A DNA stretch of 64,000 nt from Lytechinus pictus (GCF_037042905.1 NC_087256.1:29228001-29292000), one strand, 5' to 3'. Counted from the stretch's first letter, positions 33,009 through 47,000 are shown. The notes: a model not told the origin generated them from the sequence alone. Made by a program: numbers and translations.

Positions 33009-33133
33009 CTAAACCAATATCTTTACATTAAACAGGCTCCAAACTTGTCTGTTTGATAAGTCAAAGTAGTTCTTCATGCACATCCACAATAATTGGTATG
33101 CCGAGTTGTCATCTCCCTCAAACACCTTCAATG
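33009..33133 (-). CDS. Candidate terminal exon of an unidentified gene
   Basis: On the - strand a good acceptor (TTGTCTTTGACAG) precedes 41 codons plus 2 nt (frame after the first 2 nt) ending at TAG 33011-33009. The peptide FEGDDNSAYQLLWMCMKNYF and the following DLSNRQVWSLF look like normal protein sequence rather than repeat translation. No family was recognised and no partner exon was found with confidence upstream (33.2-36.4 kb on the - strand). Confidence 0.3.
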
Positions 33134-34838
33134 CTGTCAAAGACAATAACAATTCTTGATGTGTATAAAGACTATACTTATTTAATATCGCCAATCTGAT
33201 CAACTTATTTTAGGCTTTTAGGCTAACCCTAGGTCTGCAGAGTCACATCATAATATTGATGATTGCCCTTATTATCCTTTAAAATACTAGTTGGCAGCAC
33301 AAGCCCCATCCCCTCAAGTAATTTGATCGATAACTAATTCATTATTGTTATTGGCCTTGGAGGTTTCGGCCGCGACTACAAGGCCGGATTCTAGAACATA
33401 GCAAATGCATTGAAAATGCATGATCAGCTGAGTGGTCTTTGTCGAAAATAGGTGAGCCGGGACAGCAGATCATCCTAAGATCCAGTGCTGAGGAAAACTT
33501 GCAAATATCTTGTTTGTCCAGGGTCACGGACGACACTGTTGTTATGCTTCATCGATTTTCGACAAAGACTGCTTTGTCATGAAGGGCTTTTGACAATAGA
33601 TTCTCTATGTTCCAGAAAGTGTATGCGTAGTGGTAAGTGAAAACTCCCTAAAACTGGTAGCTTCACAAGAACTGGTGTGAGGACACAAAGAGATAGACTT
33701 GATACTTGTAATTAATTGTAACTCTTTGTACATGGTTTGTCATAGACTTACAGTTACGATTAATTGAACAATTGATTGCTTATATCATTTACAGGGCCCA
33801 GATCACTTGAGGCACCTTAACAAATACCACAGCCATATCTTTCACAAACATAACTTTCATCTTTTCATTACTAATCTTATTTGATCATAGATACAATGGA
33901 GTACGTGGAAAAGTCACTCACAAAGACAAATAATGAGTTTCAGGGGGTCCCAGGCTTTTAACACGCAGCCCTGGTGTTAGGATTTCTTATTACTTGAAAC
34001 TTTTTTTTTATATGGCTAGGATACAGAATGTACAGTGTGTCCTAGAAAAAAAGAGATTAAATCCAGTTGCAGCCATCACAGTGTCAAGTAGCAGCAGAAA
34101 TATATATTACACAGTTACCAGTCACAATTCTCTGGACTCGCTGTTACCTGTGTGAATATGTGCATCACTTACATGAAATTTGCAGCATTCGAGAATGCAG
34201 TTCAGAAGATACAAAATATTTCATAGTCTATATGCTGGAAAAAAAAATAATTCACATAAAAATAAAATAATCATTATTTTCAGCAAAAATTAATGTATAG
34301 TAAGGAATACTGAGTTTGCAATTACTGCTTTTGAGTAATCAAAAGGGTTCTCCGGGCTTAATTATTTCATTTGAAAATTTAGAGTAAAATCAGAATGGAA
34401 ATTTCATAACAAAATTATGATGCTTTATTCAATTTTTTGCATAAGTTCTGTGTATATGTCTTTATGAAAAAACATCTTTGATGATAGCTATACAGTATAG
34501 CAAAAGTATTTCTTTACCCAAAAAAAACAAAATAAAAATATTGGGAGAGATCGAATAAAAATTCAACACAATTTAAAAATACATAAAAATCATTTCAATA
34601 CTGATTTTTTTTACATATGTTAAGAAACACTAAAAAATGTATTTACAAAAAATAGCATATTTGGCAATACAAAATAGTGAATCAAAGAAAAAAAAATGTA
34701 CAAGTTATACTTAGAATTAGCATATATAGCCTTATTTGAAAAATCACAGTATTCAAACATTTCAAAGAGAGTCTTCAAAATCAAGGTGAAATTCTATCAT
34801 CATAATCAAGACTTAGCAAGTCCTGACAGCATCACAAA
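33134..34838. other. A/T-rich DNA, low in repeats
   Basis: A CpG-containing patch at 33355-33550 includes an inverted pair (GTCTTTGTCGAAAAT near 33434 against ATTTTCGACAAAGAC near 33553). At about 34344 there is an AAGGGTTCTCCGGGCTTAATT segment resembling one end of a TTAA-type element. No gene is established. Confidence 0.4.
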
Positions 34839-35484
34839 TCGTCGGCGGTCATCTGAAACGTTGTATCACACTTACAACTGTGCAAACCCATTTCAGAGAA
34901 AATCCACTTCTAAGTTTACTATTCTCCAGCCTTACAACATATTCTTTGCTAGAAAAATACATGGTTAGAAAGACCAAGACAATTGCTTGACAACGGTATC
35001 CTTATTTTAACATAAAAGCAAGGATAAAAAAAAATATCGCAAAAGAGCTACATGCTTGTAATTTCGATTTGAGCTGTTTAGATTTCCCCCATACAAAAAC
35101 GCCATAGGGAATACAACAACCCTGACCGTGATTTCAATGCGTGCGGTCAGTCAAAACGTTGTATCGCTTTTCACGTGCAAAGTCAATGCAGTGCAGATGG
35201 CCGATACGACAGTTTGGCTGACAACGCGCATTGAAATCGCGGTCAGTCAAAACGTTGTATCGCTCTTGCTACTGTACACGTTTCCAATGGGATCTGCGCA
35301 TTTTATTAAAAATTTGTATGGCAACACCGTGAAAACCCCCTCATATCTCAGAAACTAAAATAAATTGCTGCCTAGAAATTTAGTTATGAATAGGACTCGT
35401 ACTTTCATTTTCTGCAAAAATCTAAAAATCTATTTTTTGGGGACTAAAATTGACTGATACGACGGTTCAAATGACCGCCGACGA
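34839..35484. mobile_element. Inverted-repeat element with CGTCGGCGGTCAT ends
   Basis: 34839-34868 and 35455-35484 are 30-bp inverted repeats with few mismatches (TCGTCGGCGGTCAT ... CGTTGTATCA type). Inside, GGTCAGTCAAAACGTTGTAT occurs twice directly (about 35150 and 35249), and CATTGAAATC / GATTTCAATG adds an inverted pair. Confidence 0.8.
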
Positions 35485-36146
35485 AATGTGCACAAATGAA
35501 CAATGAATGAGGATTAGAGTTGCCGAAAATTACAAACATAAAGCAGAGACGTACACTGCAGCACATATGGCGGGGGGGGGGGGTGAGAAAGTTTACAAAA
35601 TAACAAGTTTATTCTGCTCAATATCTCTGAGCAATTACTAATGTTCTACCATAATCACTTGGCACATAATTTCATTTGCAAATGAATGACTGTAATGTTG
35701 TGGGTGAAGAGCAAACTAAATTATGGAGTGATCTTGTCCTCAATGGCCGAGATCATTAAGGAATGGGTATTGCCTCTGCCAGCATGATTGGCACTACCGC
35801 ATCTTCAATTTCTTTAGATTTTTTTTTGGCAGCCACAACAAACCACAGAGCTGATTATTTCCAGTCCTACTATGTAGATTTCATTTCATACCAGAACCTT
35901 ATACAAAGGTAGACTAGTATCAATTTACAACTAAAATCCGACATACATGTATACAAGATACAAAATTGTACAAATCTCATTTGGAATGATAATTGGTAAG
36001 AAAATAGAAGACAGTTTCATTCTCGACCCTCCAACTCTATTTTGAACTTTTTTCTTCCTAAACTTTTTCCTTTCAAGTATTTTTTTTGCCACCTCAGTAG
36101 TAAAATGATTTGTTTCAAAGGATGGTGAAACTTTAAAAGAAATTAA
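35485..36146. other. Intergenic DNA
   Basis: Poly-G at 35572-35582. A - strand frame at 36100-35970 (TTEVAKKILERKKFRKKKV) looks slightly protein-like but has no convincing splice sites or homology. Confidence 0.35.
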
Positions 36147-36303
36147 TCCAGGCAGATTTTTCATAAAGCTGTTCGTAAATTATGAATGACAGTGACTGGT
36201 GACCCTTTTTTGTGCTAAATCACGATATATACCTATGTAGCTGACCATGTACCCAAAATTTATACTAATATAACTTTACGAATAGCCTTCATGATACACA
36301 AAC
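36147..36303. mobile_element. Decayed TTTCATAAAGCTGTTCG MITE
   Basis: The left end TTTTTCATAAAGCTGTTCGT matches the MITEs at 19122 and 51019. The right end (TACGAATAGCCTTCATGA) is a worn complement. Confidence 0.65.
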
Positions 36304-36463
36304 CATGAATAAGTTATTGCTCACAACTTTTTTTTTATTCCCCCAATTTTGTTCCGACTTTCGCAAATCATATTCTCCAGCTTTCTTTTTTATTTTCAGA
36401 TAACTTTCTCTTTGGGGCGGAACTTGAATCATTATTTCAAATTTCGTCTGTCAAAATGTCCAT

Positions 36464-37052
36464 CTGGGTCCTGTTACACAAAGGTTAACAATTAATCGTA
36501 CGCTTGATTTTCCCGATTGATTGTACATTGTAGTCAATGGAATCAATTGTAGAAAAATGTGTCTACGATCATAGACAGATGGCAGCTGTCTGTTTCGAGG
36601 AGTTTTTAAACATTTTTTTATTTTTGTAATTTCTCCTCATACACAGACGGCTCGCTATCGTGCAGCCACCATTAGGGGACTTACAATGCAAAATCCCCCC
36701 GTCGGGGCTCTTCAATTTTTGTCTTTAATGAATCAAACTTTTGAAAATTAACGTGACCGAAATGCAAATATTCCCTCTTGGCATTAATTGCCAAAAAACG
36801 GGGAAAATCAAGTTAAAAGGAACAAAAACAGTGACTTACCTCGGCTGTCGCGCAACTTCACTGCCCTGTTTTATCCGAACTTAATACACATAAACATATG
36901 GCCATTGACTCCCTGTACAGATCGCGCTAGAACTTCGGTCTCTGTATTTGGTGATTGAAGCCAACGGAGTTCAGCAGAACAACCAACATAACAGAGACCA
37001 AAGCTCTTGGTCTACTACGATCATTGCTAACCTTTGTGTTTCAGGCCCCTGA
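36464..37052. mobile_element. Composite inverted-end element holding repeat X
   Basis: The ends GGGTCCTGTTACACAAAGG and (from the right) GGGGCCTGAAACACAAAGG form inverted termini with ATCGTACG / ATCGTAGT just inside. The middle (about 36590-37010, - strand) is repeat X, with GGTTGTTCTGCTGAACTCCG, AAGTTCGGATAAAACAG and CAGCCGAGGTAAGTCACTG, matching 51190-51664 over several hundred bp. Confidence 0.7.
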
Positions 37053-37121
37053 TTATAGTCATAGAAATTCCTAATTCTTCCCTACATCCTGCTCACTTTT
37101 CTACCTTTCTTTCATCTTTTT

Positions 37122-38095
37122 TTACTTTTTAACCTTTTTTTTCTCTGCTTTTACTTCAGCAGATACATCAGTAGATTCCTTGCTCTTTTTATGCGTTTTT
37201 TTCTTCTTAGGTGATTTCTCAGATTTTGTTTTGGTTTTGTTCTGGACAGATTCTTCCTCAGGTAATATGGTGCTGAAAGACATTGCATTCTCTGATTTCT
37301 TAACCTTTTTTGACCTACCATTTTCTGATCCTGTAGCATTCACATTATCCTTTCCGATCTCTGACTCTGTACCAGTCTTTACTGAACTTTCATGTTCTGA
37401 ATTGGAATCGCATTTCACCTTTTTCTTCTTTGTCTTCTTCTTTGACTCATCAACACTACCTTCATCAGGTTTGCTTGAAATACATATCGAATCAATGTCC
37501 TTGTTCTTCCTTTTCCTTTTCTTCTTTTTGGCAACTTCATCATAATGAACACTTGGCAAGGCAGTTAAACCATTTTCTAAATTGATATCACCACTCATTG
37601 TATTTTCTTTCTCCTTGGATTTGGTCTTATTAGCTGTCTTTGAGTTCTTGATCATTTCACTTGATGTTTCTTCACCACTGCTAATGCTCTTTTTCTTTTT
37701 CTTCTTTGACTCATCAATAGTCCCTTCATCCTGTTTGCTTGAAATACAAATAGAATCAATGTCTTTGTTCTTCCTTTTCTTCTTTTTCTTTTTGGCAGCT
37801 TCATCACAATGAACAATTGGCAAGGCAGTTAAACCATTTTCTAAATTGATGTCACTGCTCATTGTATTTTCTTTCTCCTTGGATTTGGTCTTATTAGCTG
37901 TCTTTGAGTTCTTGATAATTTCAGTTGATGTATCTTCCCCCTTGCTCTTACTCTTTTTCTTCTTAGATTTCTTTGGCGAAGATTCCGTCAAAATCGTCGA
38001 TATCTTTGGTGAACTCTCTGACAAGGTATTTCCATTTAAATCAATGAGCTCACTGTCCTTGTGTTTGTGTTTCTTACTCTTTTTCTTCTTCGAAT
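37122..38095 (-). CDS. LYAR: LYAR exon 7 (residues about 807-1130)
   Basis: After the acceptor CTAAAACAG it continues in phase 1 (DSKKKKSKKHKHKD) to TAA at 37122. Almost entirely K/S/E-rich with many KKKKK blocks resembling nucleolar targeting signals. Two 88-residue units are tandemly duplicated in it (see 37413-37940). The tail ends KKKVKK. Confidence 0.9.
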
Positions 38096-41000
38096 CTGTT
38101 TTAGAGAAACATAATGGAGAAAAGATAGAAAAGTTGTGGTTGAAATGAAACACTGTACAGCAATAGCTTCAAATTCTTGTCACATTTAAGATTATAGAGA
38201 GAAATTGTTCATACAGTAGTCCACTATAAACCCTAATTCACCCTAATATTAATAATAATATGACCAAAATATAACTGAACAGTAAGGTCAAAAATTCAAA
38301 TGTAGAGCCAAGCATTAATTCCAGTGTGTAGTCACCGCTAAGCCTCTGCATGATCTACAACAAACATAATGCATGTCCTTGTAATCCCTTTGAGGCGGAC
38401 TCTTCCACAGTTCAAATCCACAGCCAAAATCTAATTTCAAAGTGGTGTCAACCAACCAACTTAATAAGCAAATGAACAATGGTAGACTTTTCTTTATGGA
38501 ATGCACATTCAAACAGTAGGACAGAAAGTCATGTTCACGGTCAGGTTTGGGTGGTTCTTATCAAACAAGCGAGAATGTATTTTGATTCTCAAACTCGTCC
38601 ATCAAGAAATAAAACAAAGATGGATAGGAATTTCGCACAGACAAATAAGTGAAAAAGTGCACACCATAAACCAAGTGAGGCACAAAAATTAAAATTACCT
38701 ACTATATGAAACAGTATGTTGAGCAATTTCTGTTCAATAGACCTGTTTCATGAGCGATGAATGAATTATTACTTTTGTCTGGCTAGATTTCAGGTTGTCA
38801 AGAATAAACTTTGGAAAGTATGCAATAACTTGAATGTGAGAAATGTAATGTGAAAGATAGCATGAAGAGAATTCATTTTTAATACCTGTTGTCACTTTAT
38901 CGCCATGTTCACTCATCAGCTCCTCCTTCTTTTCCTTCTCCTTCTTCTTTTTCTTGCCTTTGAGTTCTGTGGAAGATGGGATTGAAATTACCACTGCAGA
39001 GGTCTTCTTTGATTTCTCTGTCGCTTTCTTTCCTTTGTCTTTCTCCTTCTTGGTTTTCTTTGCTGATGGCTCTGCAGAAGACGTTCCATCTTGATCACAA
39101 GGTTGGACAGCAATCTCCCCATGCTTACGTTTTTTCTTCTTCTTCCCTAATCATTTAAAATAAGATGTAATGCAAATACAATTTATAAACATTTATTTTT
39201 TCATACACTGTTAAAGCGATATAGCATGCACATTATGAAGACATAATTTTTTATAAATTATGAATAATAATATAGGATTTGTATAGCACACATATCCACC
39301 TTGCTAGGTGCTCAAGGCGCTCCTGTATTACCCCAGCTAAGCTAGTCTACCGATTCAAGTGCGCACAGCTTTTTGAGGAATTACTTCCTGCCGGTACCCA
39401 TTTACCTCACCTGGGTCGAGTGCAGCACAATGTGGGTAATTTCTTGCTGAAGGAAAACACGCCATGGCCATATAGATGGTTTGGCATTTTGGCTAGAACC
39501 CCAGTCACATATACACGTATCCTCAAGGATCTACACGATAATCCCGATCCTGGGAGGTCCGGGATAGTTTTGCCCCGGATCTATGCTCATCGATGAGCAT
39601 TGATGATGGAACACATGGTATCAACATGGCATCTACACTGCACCTACACAGCATTTACATGGACCTGCATGGACTATGGTGGCGGAGCAAGGCGTCTTCA
39701 CAGAATATCAGGGTGTCAGCGATGTTTTTGACCTAATGAAAAATGCTGTGTTGGCCTCCTGGACGTTCACAGACCTACACCGACAACCAAGGATGCCCAA
39801 GGCATCTTATGCAGGACCACCCGGGATAAGATCGGGGTAATGTGACTGGGGCTCTAGGTTGTAGGGAGCATCACTATCAGCTTTTGATATAAATTTCCTT
39901 ATGGCAAGATACTTGGCAATTCAGAGACCAATAGGCCAAATACATGTAGGGTCATCATCATTATTATCGCTATCATTATTTTTATTATCAATATTACTAA
40001 TATTTTAATTAATATTACTGCTCCTAAGCTCCATGAAATACACTTTCATAAATTTGATACACATCCATTTCAGAATGTCTTCACAAGACTTCACTTTACT
40101 TTCAAATAATTGATGTCAGAAAATGATGCACGTAGAAACATTCTTATTAATCGCCATTATATGAATGCAATAATGATTATTATCAAGCAAGCAATGGGCA
40201 AAAACTAATCAATGAGAATTGAAGCAAAATAATGATTGATGCTATTACATGTGAGCATATGCATAACTACTTCTACTACTAATGGTGATTCCATATAAAT
40301 TGCATGCCCGTATTTACTTTGAGAAGGAAACCAAAAAATAAATACACAAGGAAAAGAAGAACAGGTATGCTGGCCAATCGCAGTAATTCAGGGTTGTCAA
40401 TTAGCAGTAATAAGACACAAAAAACATGTTTTCTACAGCTGAAAATACAGTAGGTTGATAAAGTCTGAATTCAGAGTTTGATCTACAAAGTAGCATTCCT
40501 GGTACAGTATATGAATGTGTGTCATCATCAATGGATATGTCTCGAGATAAAAACCATGTTGGGTATGTTATCTTTAAGGGTGCATCTTATCCCAGGGCTG
40601 TAAACCATTCTAGATCTCCTGAGGTTGTTCATCAGTGGATGTGTTCAGCTTGTACAAGTGTCTGGTCCTTCTCATCCTGGCCTTCTTGTTTGGACAATGT
40701 GGGTTCTATCAACTGACTCAAGTCAATACAGCGTAGAGAAACACCTCATTCCTTGAAGCAATGGTGAAAGAGAAATTCTCTCAAGTCAAGGAGGATTACT
40801 TTACAATGGTTTTCATTGCCACGTTGCAGTGTGATGTCGAATTCATGGTTGTGTATAAAGCTCATTATTTCAAAAAATATTAGAACCTTTCAAATATTCA
40901 CATTTAGAAATAGAGGGTGGAATATTACCTAACTTAGAATATAAATTTCATTTAACCTTTATGGATTAAAGAGCTTGATACTGAGCCCTCAAATCAATCT

Positions 41001-44000
41001 TTGATGGCGATTATACTCAAAATCAATTTTCTCTTGACGAAGTGCTCATCCATCACGAGGTGAAACCGGGGACCATACTTTGGGGAAAGTGATTCAGAGG
41101 ATATGACTGATCAGTTTCTGAAAGAAAAGGGTTATCCGATTGGGAAGTTTCCAGTCTTCCAGGGGATGTATCCACTGCAAAATACTTTGGAACAGCTTTT
41201 TAAAACAAATCAGAAACAACTGGGCAACTCACAGCACGGTCAAAGGACTTTAATCCGTTAAAGGAAGAGGACTGCAATTTGGGAGTATGACAGACTCCAG
41301 TAAACAAGGCAACTTTAAACCTTCCATGTCTATTATGAACATCTAATTTAAAAGGTGACAAACTGCAGAAGCAATCAAGGAATATCCAGTAGGTAAGTAG
41401 CCTGGTCGTGAACGTTTGAATTTTTTTGTTTATAACGTGGCATCCTTTTGAAAAGGGGAGCATTTTGCACTGTGCACAAATGAAGAACAGGCCTAAGAAT
41501 GAGTCTGATCCCAAGGAAGATGATATACTGAAATAAATTCTTGATCAAGTTACCTGCAAAGTGACACAACAGCATTGGTCCCCAGGGAGTGGAGAGGGTA
41601 CAATGAATGAATTTGTTTACCCCATCAAATTGCACAAGTGTATAATTAAGAGGTTTGCACAGTTTATTTCAAATTCAACGACAGGCTGAATTGAGAATCG
41701 CAAGAGAGTGGTGAGAGAGATGCAAAAAAGAGGACAGGACTCCAAAGACTATGGGTGTCACCACTACAGACTGCATGGCATTTGCTCTGACCTTGCAATA
41801 GGAATAAGCATGATATAAAAACAGTTGTGATTACCTGCGCTCTCACATCTGTCAGTCTCTTTCATTTGTCCTAGAGCATCAGGGCCATCTCGCTTCTTTT
41901 TCAGCTTCTTTGGCTTGGAGTCTGAGGAAGTCTTTGTTGCTTTCTGAGGCGGTGGCTCAATTGAAGACTCCTCGGATACCTCAGGACCACTAGGAAAAAC
42001 ATTCTCAGGCATTCTATGTACAACAATTTGATTTCCAATCAGCTCAAAGCCTGTGATACTGCTACCAGCAGTGCACGGAAAGACGAATCCTGAAGAGTTT
42101 GTTACTGCTACTTTGACTCCTTTCGATTTGTCAGGTGGCATCACTCTTTTCTTTTTGTCCTTCTCTTTTACCAAATCATTTGTGTTAGCACTGTCGGAGT
42201 TGTAACCTTGATCAGATGCCGCATTCTTTATATTATGCGTCACTTTAGACTTTTTCTTCTTCTTTTTATGACTACCGGTACTGTCAAGTTCGCATGATGT
42301 TATTTCTTTGTTTGGCAGTTTCTTCTTCTTTTTGCTTTTCTTCACAATGTGTTTGACTAAAACTCCATTACTATCCTGACTAGATCCTGTGTTTTTCACT
42401 TTGATAGATATTAACAGCTGCTTATGCGATTTATTATTTTTCTTTGATATCCTTTTGTCTCCCTTAACTGGATTGTCATTAGCAAGTGGGTTTGATTCAT
42501 CACTGCTTAAAGAAGACTTTAATTTCTCGATACCAGCAGATTTTCTCTTCTTTTTCTCTTTACTTGTTGATTTCTTCATTTCTCCAATGACATCTAATTT
42601 CATTTGCTTGTTCGTAACAACTGTATCAGTTTCATCACTTCCTTTCTTTTTCAGCTTCTTTTCCTTCTTCTTCTTTTCAGACTTTTCGGAACAATTATAT
42701 TTCTTAGATCCTTTCTTCTTTGGTTCTGTTTCTACTTGCTCCTTACTCTTTTTAAATGTCTTTGCATTCCTCTTCCTCTCACTTAAAACCGAAGCATCAT
42801 TCTTGGTACTTTTCTTAATTTTCCCTTTCACCTTCTTTTTCTTGTTCTTTCTAGAGGCTTCTTTATCTGATCCATTCACTACATTGGCCACACTTTCATG
42901 TCTAAGATCATCAGTTTTTGCTTGCTTTGTCTTTTTTGTTTTCTTCTTGGTCGCAGGTACCTTCAACTTGAAACTCACTTCTCCATCACTATAACTTAGT
43001 GATGTATCTTGCTTCGAGTCTCTCTTCTTCTTATTCTTCTTCACACCAACTTTCTCTTTCGATAAAACAGTGAGAGTTCTTCCTACATTCTCCATAGGTT
43101 TAGAGTCCTTTGAAACCTTAGACACTTTCTTTTTCTTAGCCTTGACTTCTTCCCCTTCACAGTTTGTCTTATCTGCTGGATTTCCAGTCTCTGATGATTT
43201 TCTTTTCTTCTTTTTAGAACGATTCACTGCTTTTGCTTCATGAGCCTCTACTGAAACTGTTAGACTGCCATCGCTACTTTCAGACTTTTCAAATGTTCTT
43301 GTTGTCGTGCTCTTCTTCTTCATCCTATCCTTGGATGTTTCAATGTTATCTTTGCGATCATTTTCAATTGTTTCAGAATGTTTAGATGGTTTTTTATGCT
43401 TGCCTTTCATTTCCTCCTCCTCCTCTTCCTCAAAGACCTCTTTCTTTATTTGTTCACCTTGGTCATCCCCATCACAATGGCCATTCAAAGAATCTGTTCC
43501 TCCATTCCCTCCCGTTCCATTTGAAGTTGGTTCTGTTGATTTGGAAACATCCTGTAGAAGAAAATAAGATATGCAATCTAATTTAAATAAAAGCAAACAT
43601 GACAAAAAATATGCATGTTCACACATTAGTGAACATGTGTATTTCATTAAACATTTCACTTCAGCTTTACTTCACGACATCACTTGTGAGGTACAGGTAT
43701 TCTTGTTAAGGGGTTCATGCATGTAATGAGCACTGCATAAGTACTACATATTTCATGAAATTTTAAGTTATCAGGTACATGTAATTCTAAATTATTTCAC
43801 ATGCGCATGGAGTATTAGAAACATTATTTGTATACAATTGGACACAAAAATCCACTGTTCAATCACAAAACAATGAATATTGATGGTGGCAATACATTTC
43901 ATACATAACTAGGATAACAAAAATAAGAATAATAAAAAAAAGCAATACTGTAATCTCTGGAACTTTGTCAAACTTTTAATCATTATGTTCTCTACCTAAA

Positions 44001-47000
44001 ACAAGTGGAATGCCTCTGGCCGTCTCACCTGCATCACGCGATTCAATATAGCAGCAGTGCTGATTTTGAAAACTACTATAACTCGCACAAGATGTTCAGT
44101 GATACTTGGTTACTCTTATTTCCACGTTTTATGAACTAGACCAATACACTTATAGAGATATGATGGCAATTCAACAAATACCCCCAACGTGGCCAAAGTT
44201 CTTTGACCTTACATGACCTTTGACCTTGATCATGTGACCTGAAACTCGCACAGGATGTTCAGTGATACTTGATTACTTTTATGTCCAAGTTTCATGAATC
44301 AGATCCATAAATTTTCAAAGTTATGATGGTAATTCAACAGATACCCCCAATTCGGCCAAAGTTCATTGACCCTAAATGACCTTTGACCTTGGTCATGTGA
44401 TGTGAAACTCATGCAGGATGTTCAGTGATACTTGATTAACCTTATGTATAAGTTTCATGAACTAGGTCCATATATTTTCTAAGTTATGATGACATTTCAA
44501 AAACTTAACCTAAGGTTAAGATTTTGATGTTGATTCCCCCAACATGGTCTAAGTTCATTGACCCTAAATGACCTTTGACCTTGGTCATGTGACATGAAAC
44601 TCAGGCAGGATGTTCAGTAATACTTGATTAACCTTATGGCCAAGTTTCATGAACTAGGTCCATATACTTTCTAAGTTATGCTGTCATTTCAAAAACTTAA
44701 CCTCAGGTTAAGATTTGGTGTTGACGCCGCCGCCGTCGCCGTCGCCATCGGAAAAGCGGCGCCTATAGTCTCACTCTGCTATGCAGGTGAGACAAAAATG
44801 AGAGTGAAATTTCCCTTATAATCTTATTGCCTTACTGGTTTAGCTGTAGCAGCACTGAAAACACTCCAAACTTGCTCAATTGTCTTTGGATGATGGACCT
44901 TCAGACTGTTCCTTACAAAGTTCTGGAGCAAACAAAAAAAGAAAACACAAGATAGTTTTAACACAAAGGAAATAAACTGAAATACAATTACAAAGATATT
45001 ATCTCTGTGGCTACAGATGAATAACTTGATAGTGTCATAATTGAGATCTTCACTGCTGACAAATATTCAATAAATGCCAGGAGGCATAACAGGCAGTAAG
45101 TAAGGTAAAAAGTGAAAACAATATTTAACAAAAACTTAGTGATTGATTGTAAAGTTGATTTTTTAAAGCTTACACATAATAATACATGTAATCAATAGTA
45201 AAAAAAAAATCAGTTTTACGATCACACATTACAGTGCTCAGGTCACTTTCAATATTGCATATCGAACTAAGAATTACTGCATGTATCTCAACAAAAATTA
45301 AATGTACCTCAAATTTGCCCTTTTTCCTGGGAATGTTGGGATATTCAGCAATCTGATCCAGCAGATTTTTGATGTGGCCACTAATGTTCCCTGCTGCAAC
45401 AGCTTCTCTCACACGCTGAAAAATAATGTAATTGGGTATCATTTATTTAAGGTTTTTTTTTGTGCATATGGAAAAAAAATGGGGCCAGTCTGTATTTTTT
45501 TTCTTTCAGGTATTGCATAAAAAAGTATGAAAAGGCTTCTAGATGTATTATCATATGTGTTTTCATATGTGTTAGGGAACTAAATATTTTTTATGCCTAA
45601 GATACTGCATATGTATGGGAATAGCTCGAAGATTAATTGTTGGGCAATTCCATAAAATATGTACGTCCGACCCCCTATACGTGGGACCTTCATGAAATTT
45701 TCTGTCTCAGATTTCTCGTTCTTTTGACAGATTGTAATGCTCTCAAATTACCATGACTTGGGTCAGTTCATGGAGTGAAGCAAAACTTGAGAAAAATGGG
45801 GGTCGGACGTACAAAAAGGTTGATTATTTTATGATGGAATTGTCCAGTTTGTAATGATTTCCATAATTAGGGCTGTATGAAAACAATTAAAGGGATGGTC
45901 CGGGCTGAAAGTATTTATAACTTAATAAATAGAGTAGAATTCACTGAGCAAAATGCCGAAAATTTCATCAAAATCGGATAACAAATAACAAAGTTATTGA
46001 ATTTTTAAGTTTAGCAATATTTTGTGAAAACAGTTGTCATGAATATTCATTGGGTGGGCTGATGTCACATCTCCACTTGTTCTTTTGTATTTTATTATAT
46101 GAAATTAGGTTTATTCAAATTTTTTCCTCCAAGAACTAGAAAAATTGGATTGACAACTGATTTAGTGCATTAGATATTTATTGCTGCAACTTATTTCATT
46201 ATAAGGGAGACATATTATTCACACAAGTATGAAATAATGAAAAAATATGATTTTATGTAATAACATAAGAAAACAGAAAGTGGAGATGTGACATCATCAG
46301 CCCACCTAATGAATATTCATGATGACTGTTTTCACAAAATATTGCTAAACTTTAAACTTCAATAACTTTATTATTTGTTATCCAATTTTGATGAAATTTT
46401 TGGCATTTTGCTCAGTGAATTCTACTCTAATGTATTAAAATATAAATATTTTCAGCCCGGACCATCCCTTTAATTGAGTAGAATGAATTCTAAACTGAAC
46501 TTACCAGGAGCCATTGTTCTTGTTTAGCTTCTCCTCTGTTGGTGTTCTGTGGCGCCTGATAGCCCTTGCCTCCATACTTTTGATCTTCTGATATACACTG
46601 ATTGTGCTGCTTGTATTCATCACCACTATAAAGTATGAGATAAGATAGAAGTAAGTATAAAAGGGTAAGTATAAGGGTAAATTGCCAATTCGTCTACTGC
46701 CAACTCGTGACTCGTCCACTCACCATATGGTCTACTTTCATTTAGTCTAAATGCCATTCCGTCCATCAACATTTCGTCTCACAACCGTTTGGTCAAATAA
46801 CCATTTCGTCCGATCATCACTTCATCTATGACCAATTTCCTCTCATAACCAGTTGGTCTGATATCTATTTAATTTTCCATCATTTTGCACAATTAACACT
46901 AAGTCCAATTAGACCAAATGGTATATGGACTAAATGGCTATTGGACCAACTGGTTATTAGATGAAATGGTGAGTGGACGAATTGGCAATTAGACCATGTG

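Noticed and set aside
35931-36164. Basic frame on the - strand (EVAKKILERKKFRKKKV) as a missing LYAR C-terminus
   Set aside because: It does not resemble the vertebrate C-terminal domain, and the LYAR frame already ends in a stop at 37122; part of the frame also overlaps a MITE end.
42389-42994. Long Phe/Ser/Leu-rich frame on the + strand
   Set aside because: It is the antisense of the lysine-rich LYAR exon 5; AAG/AAA codons read as TTC/TTT. The same applies to 37180-38148 on the + strand.
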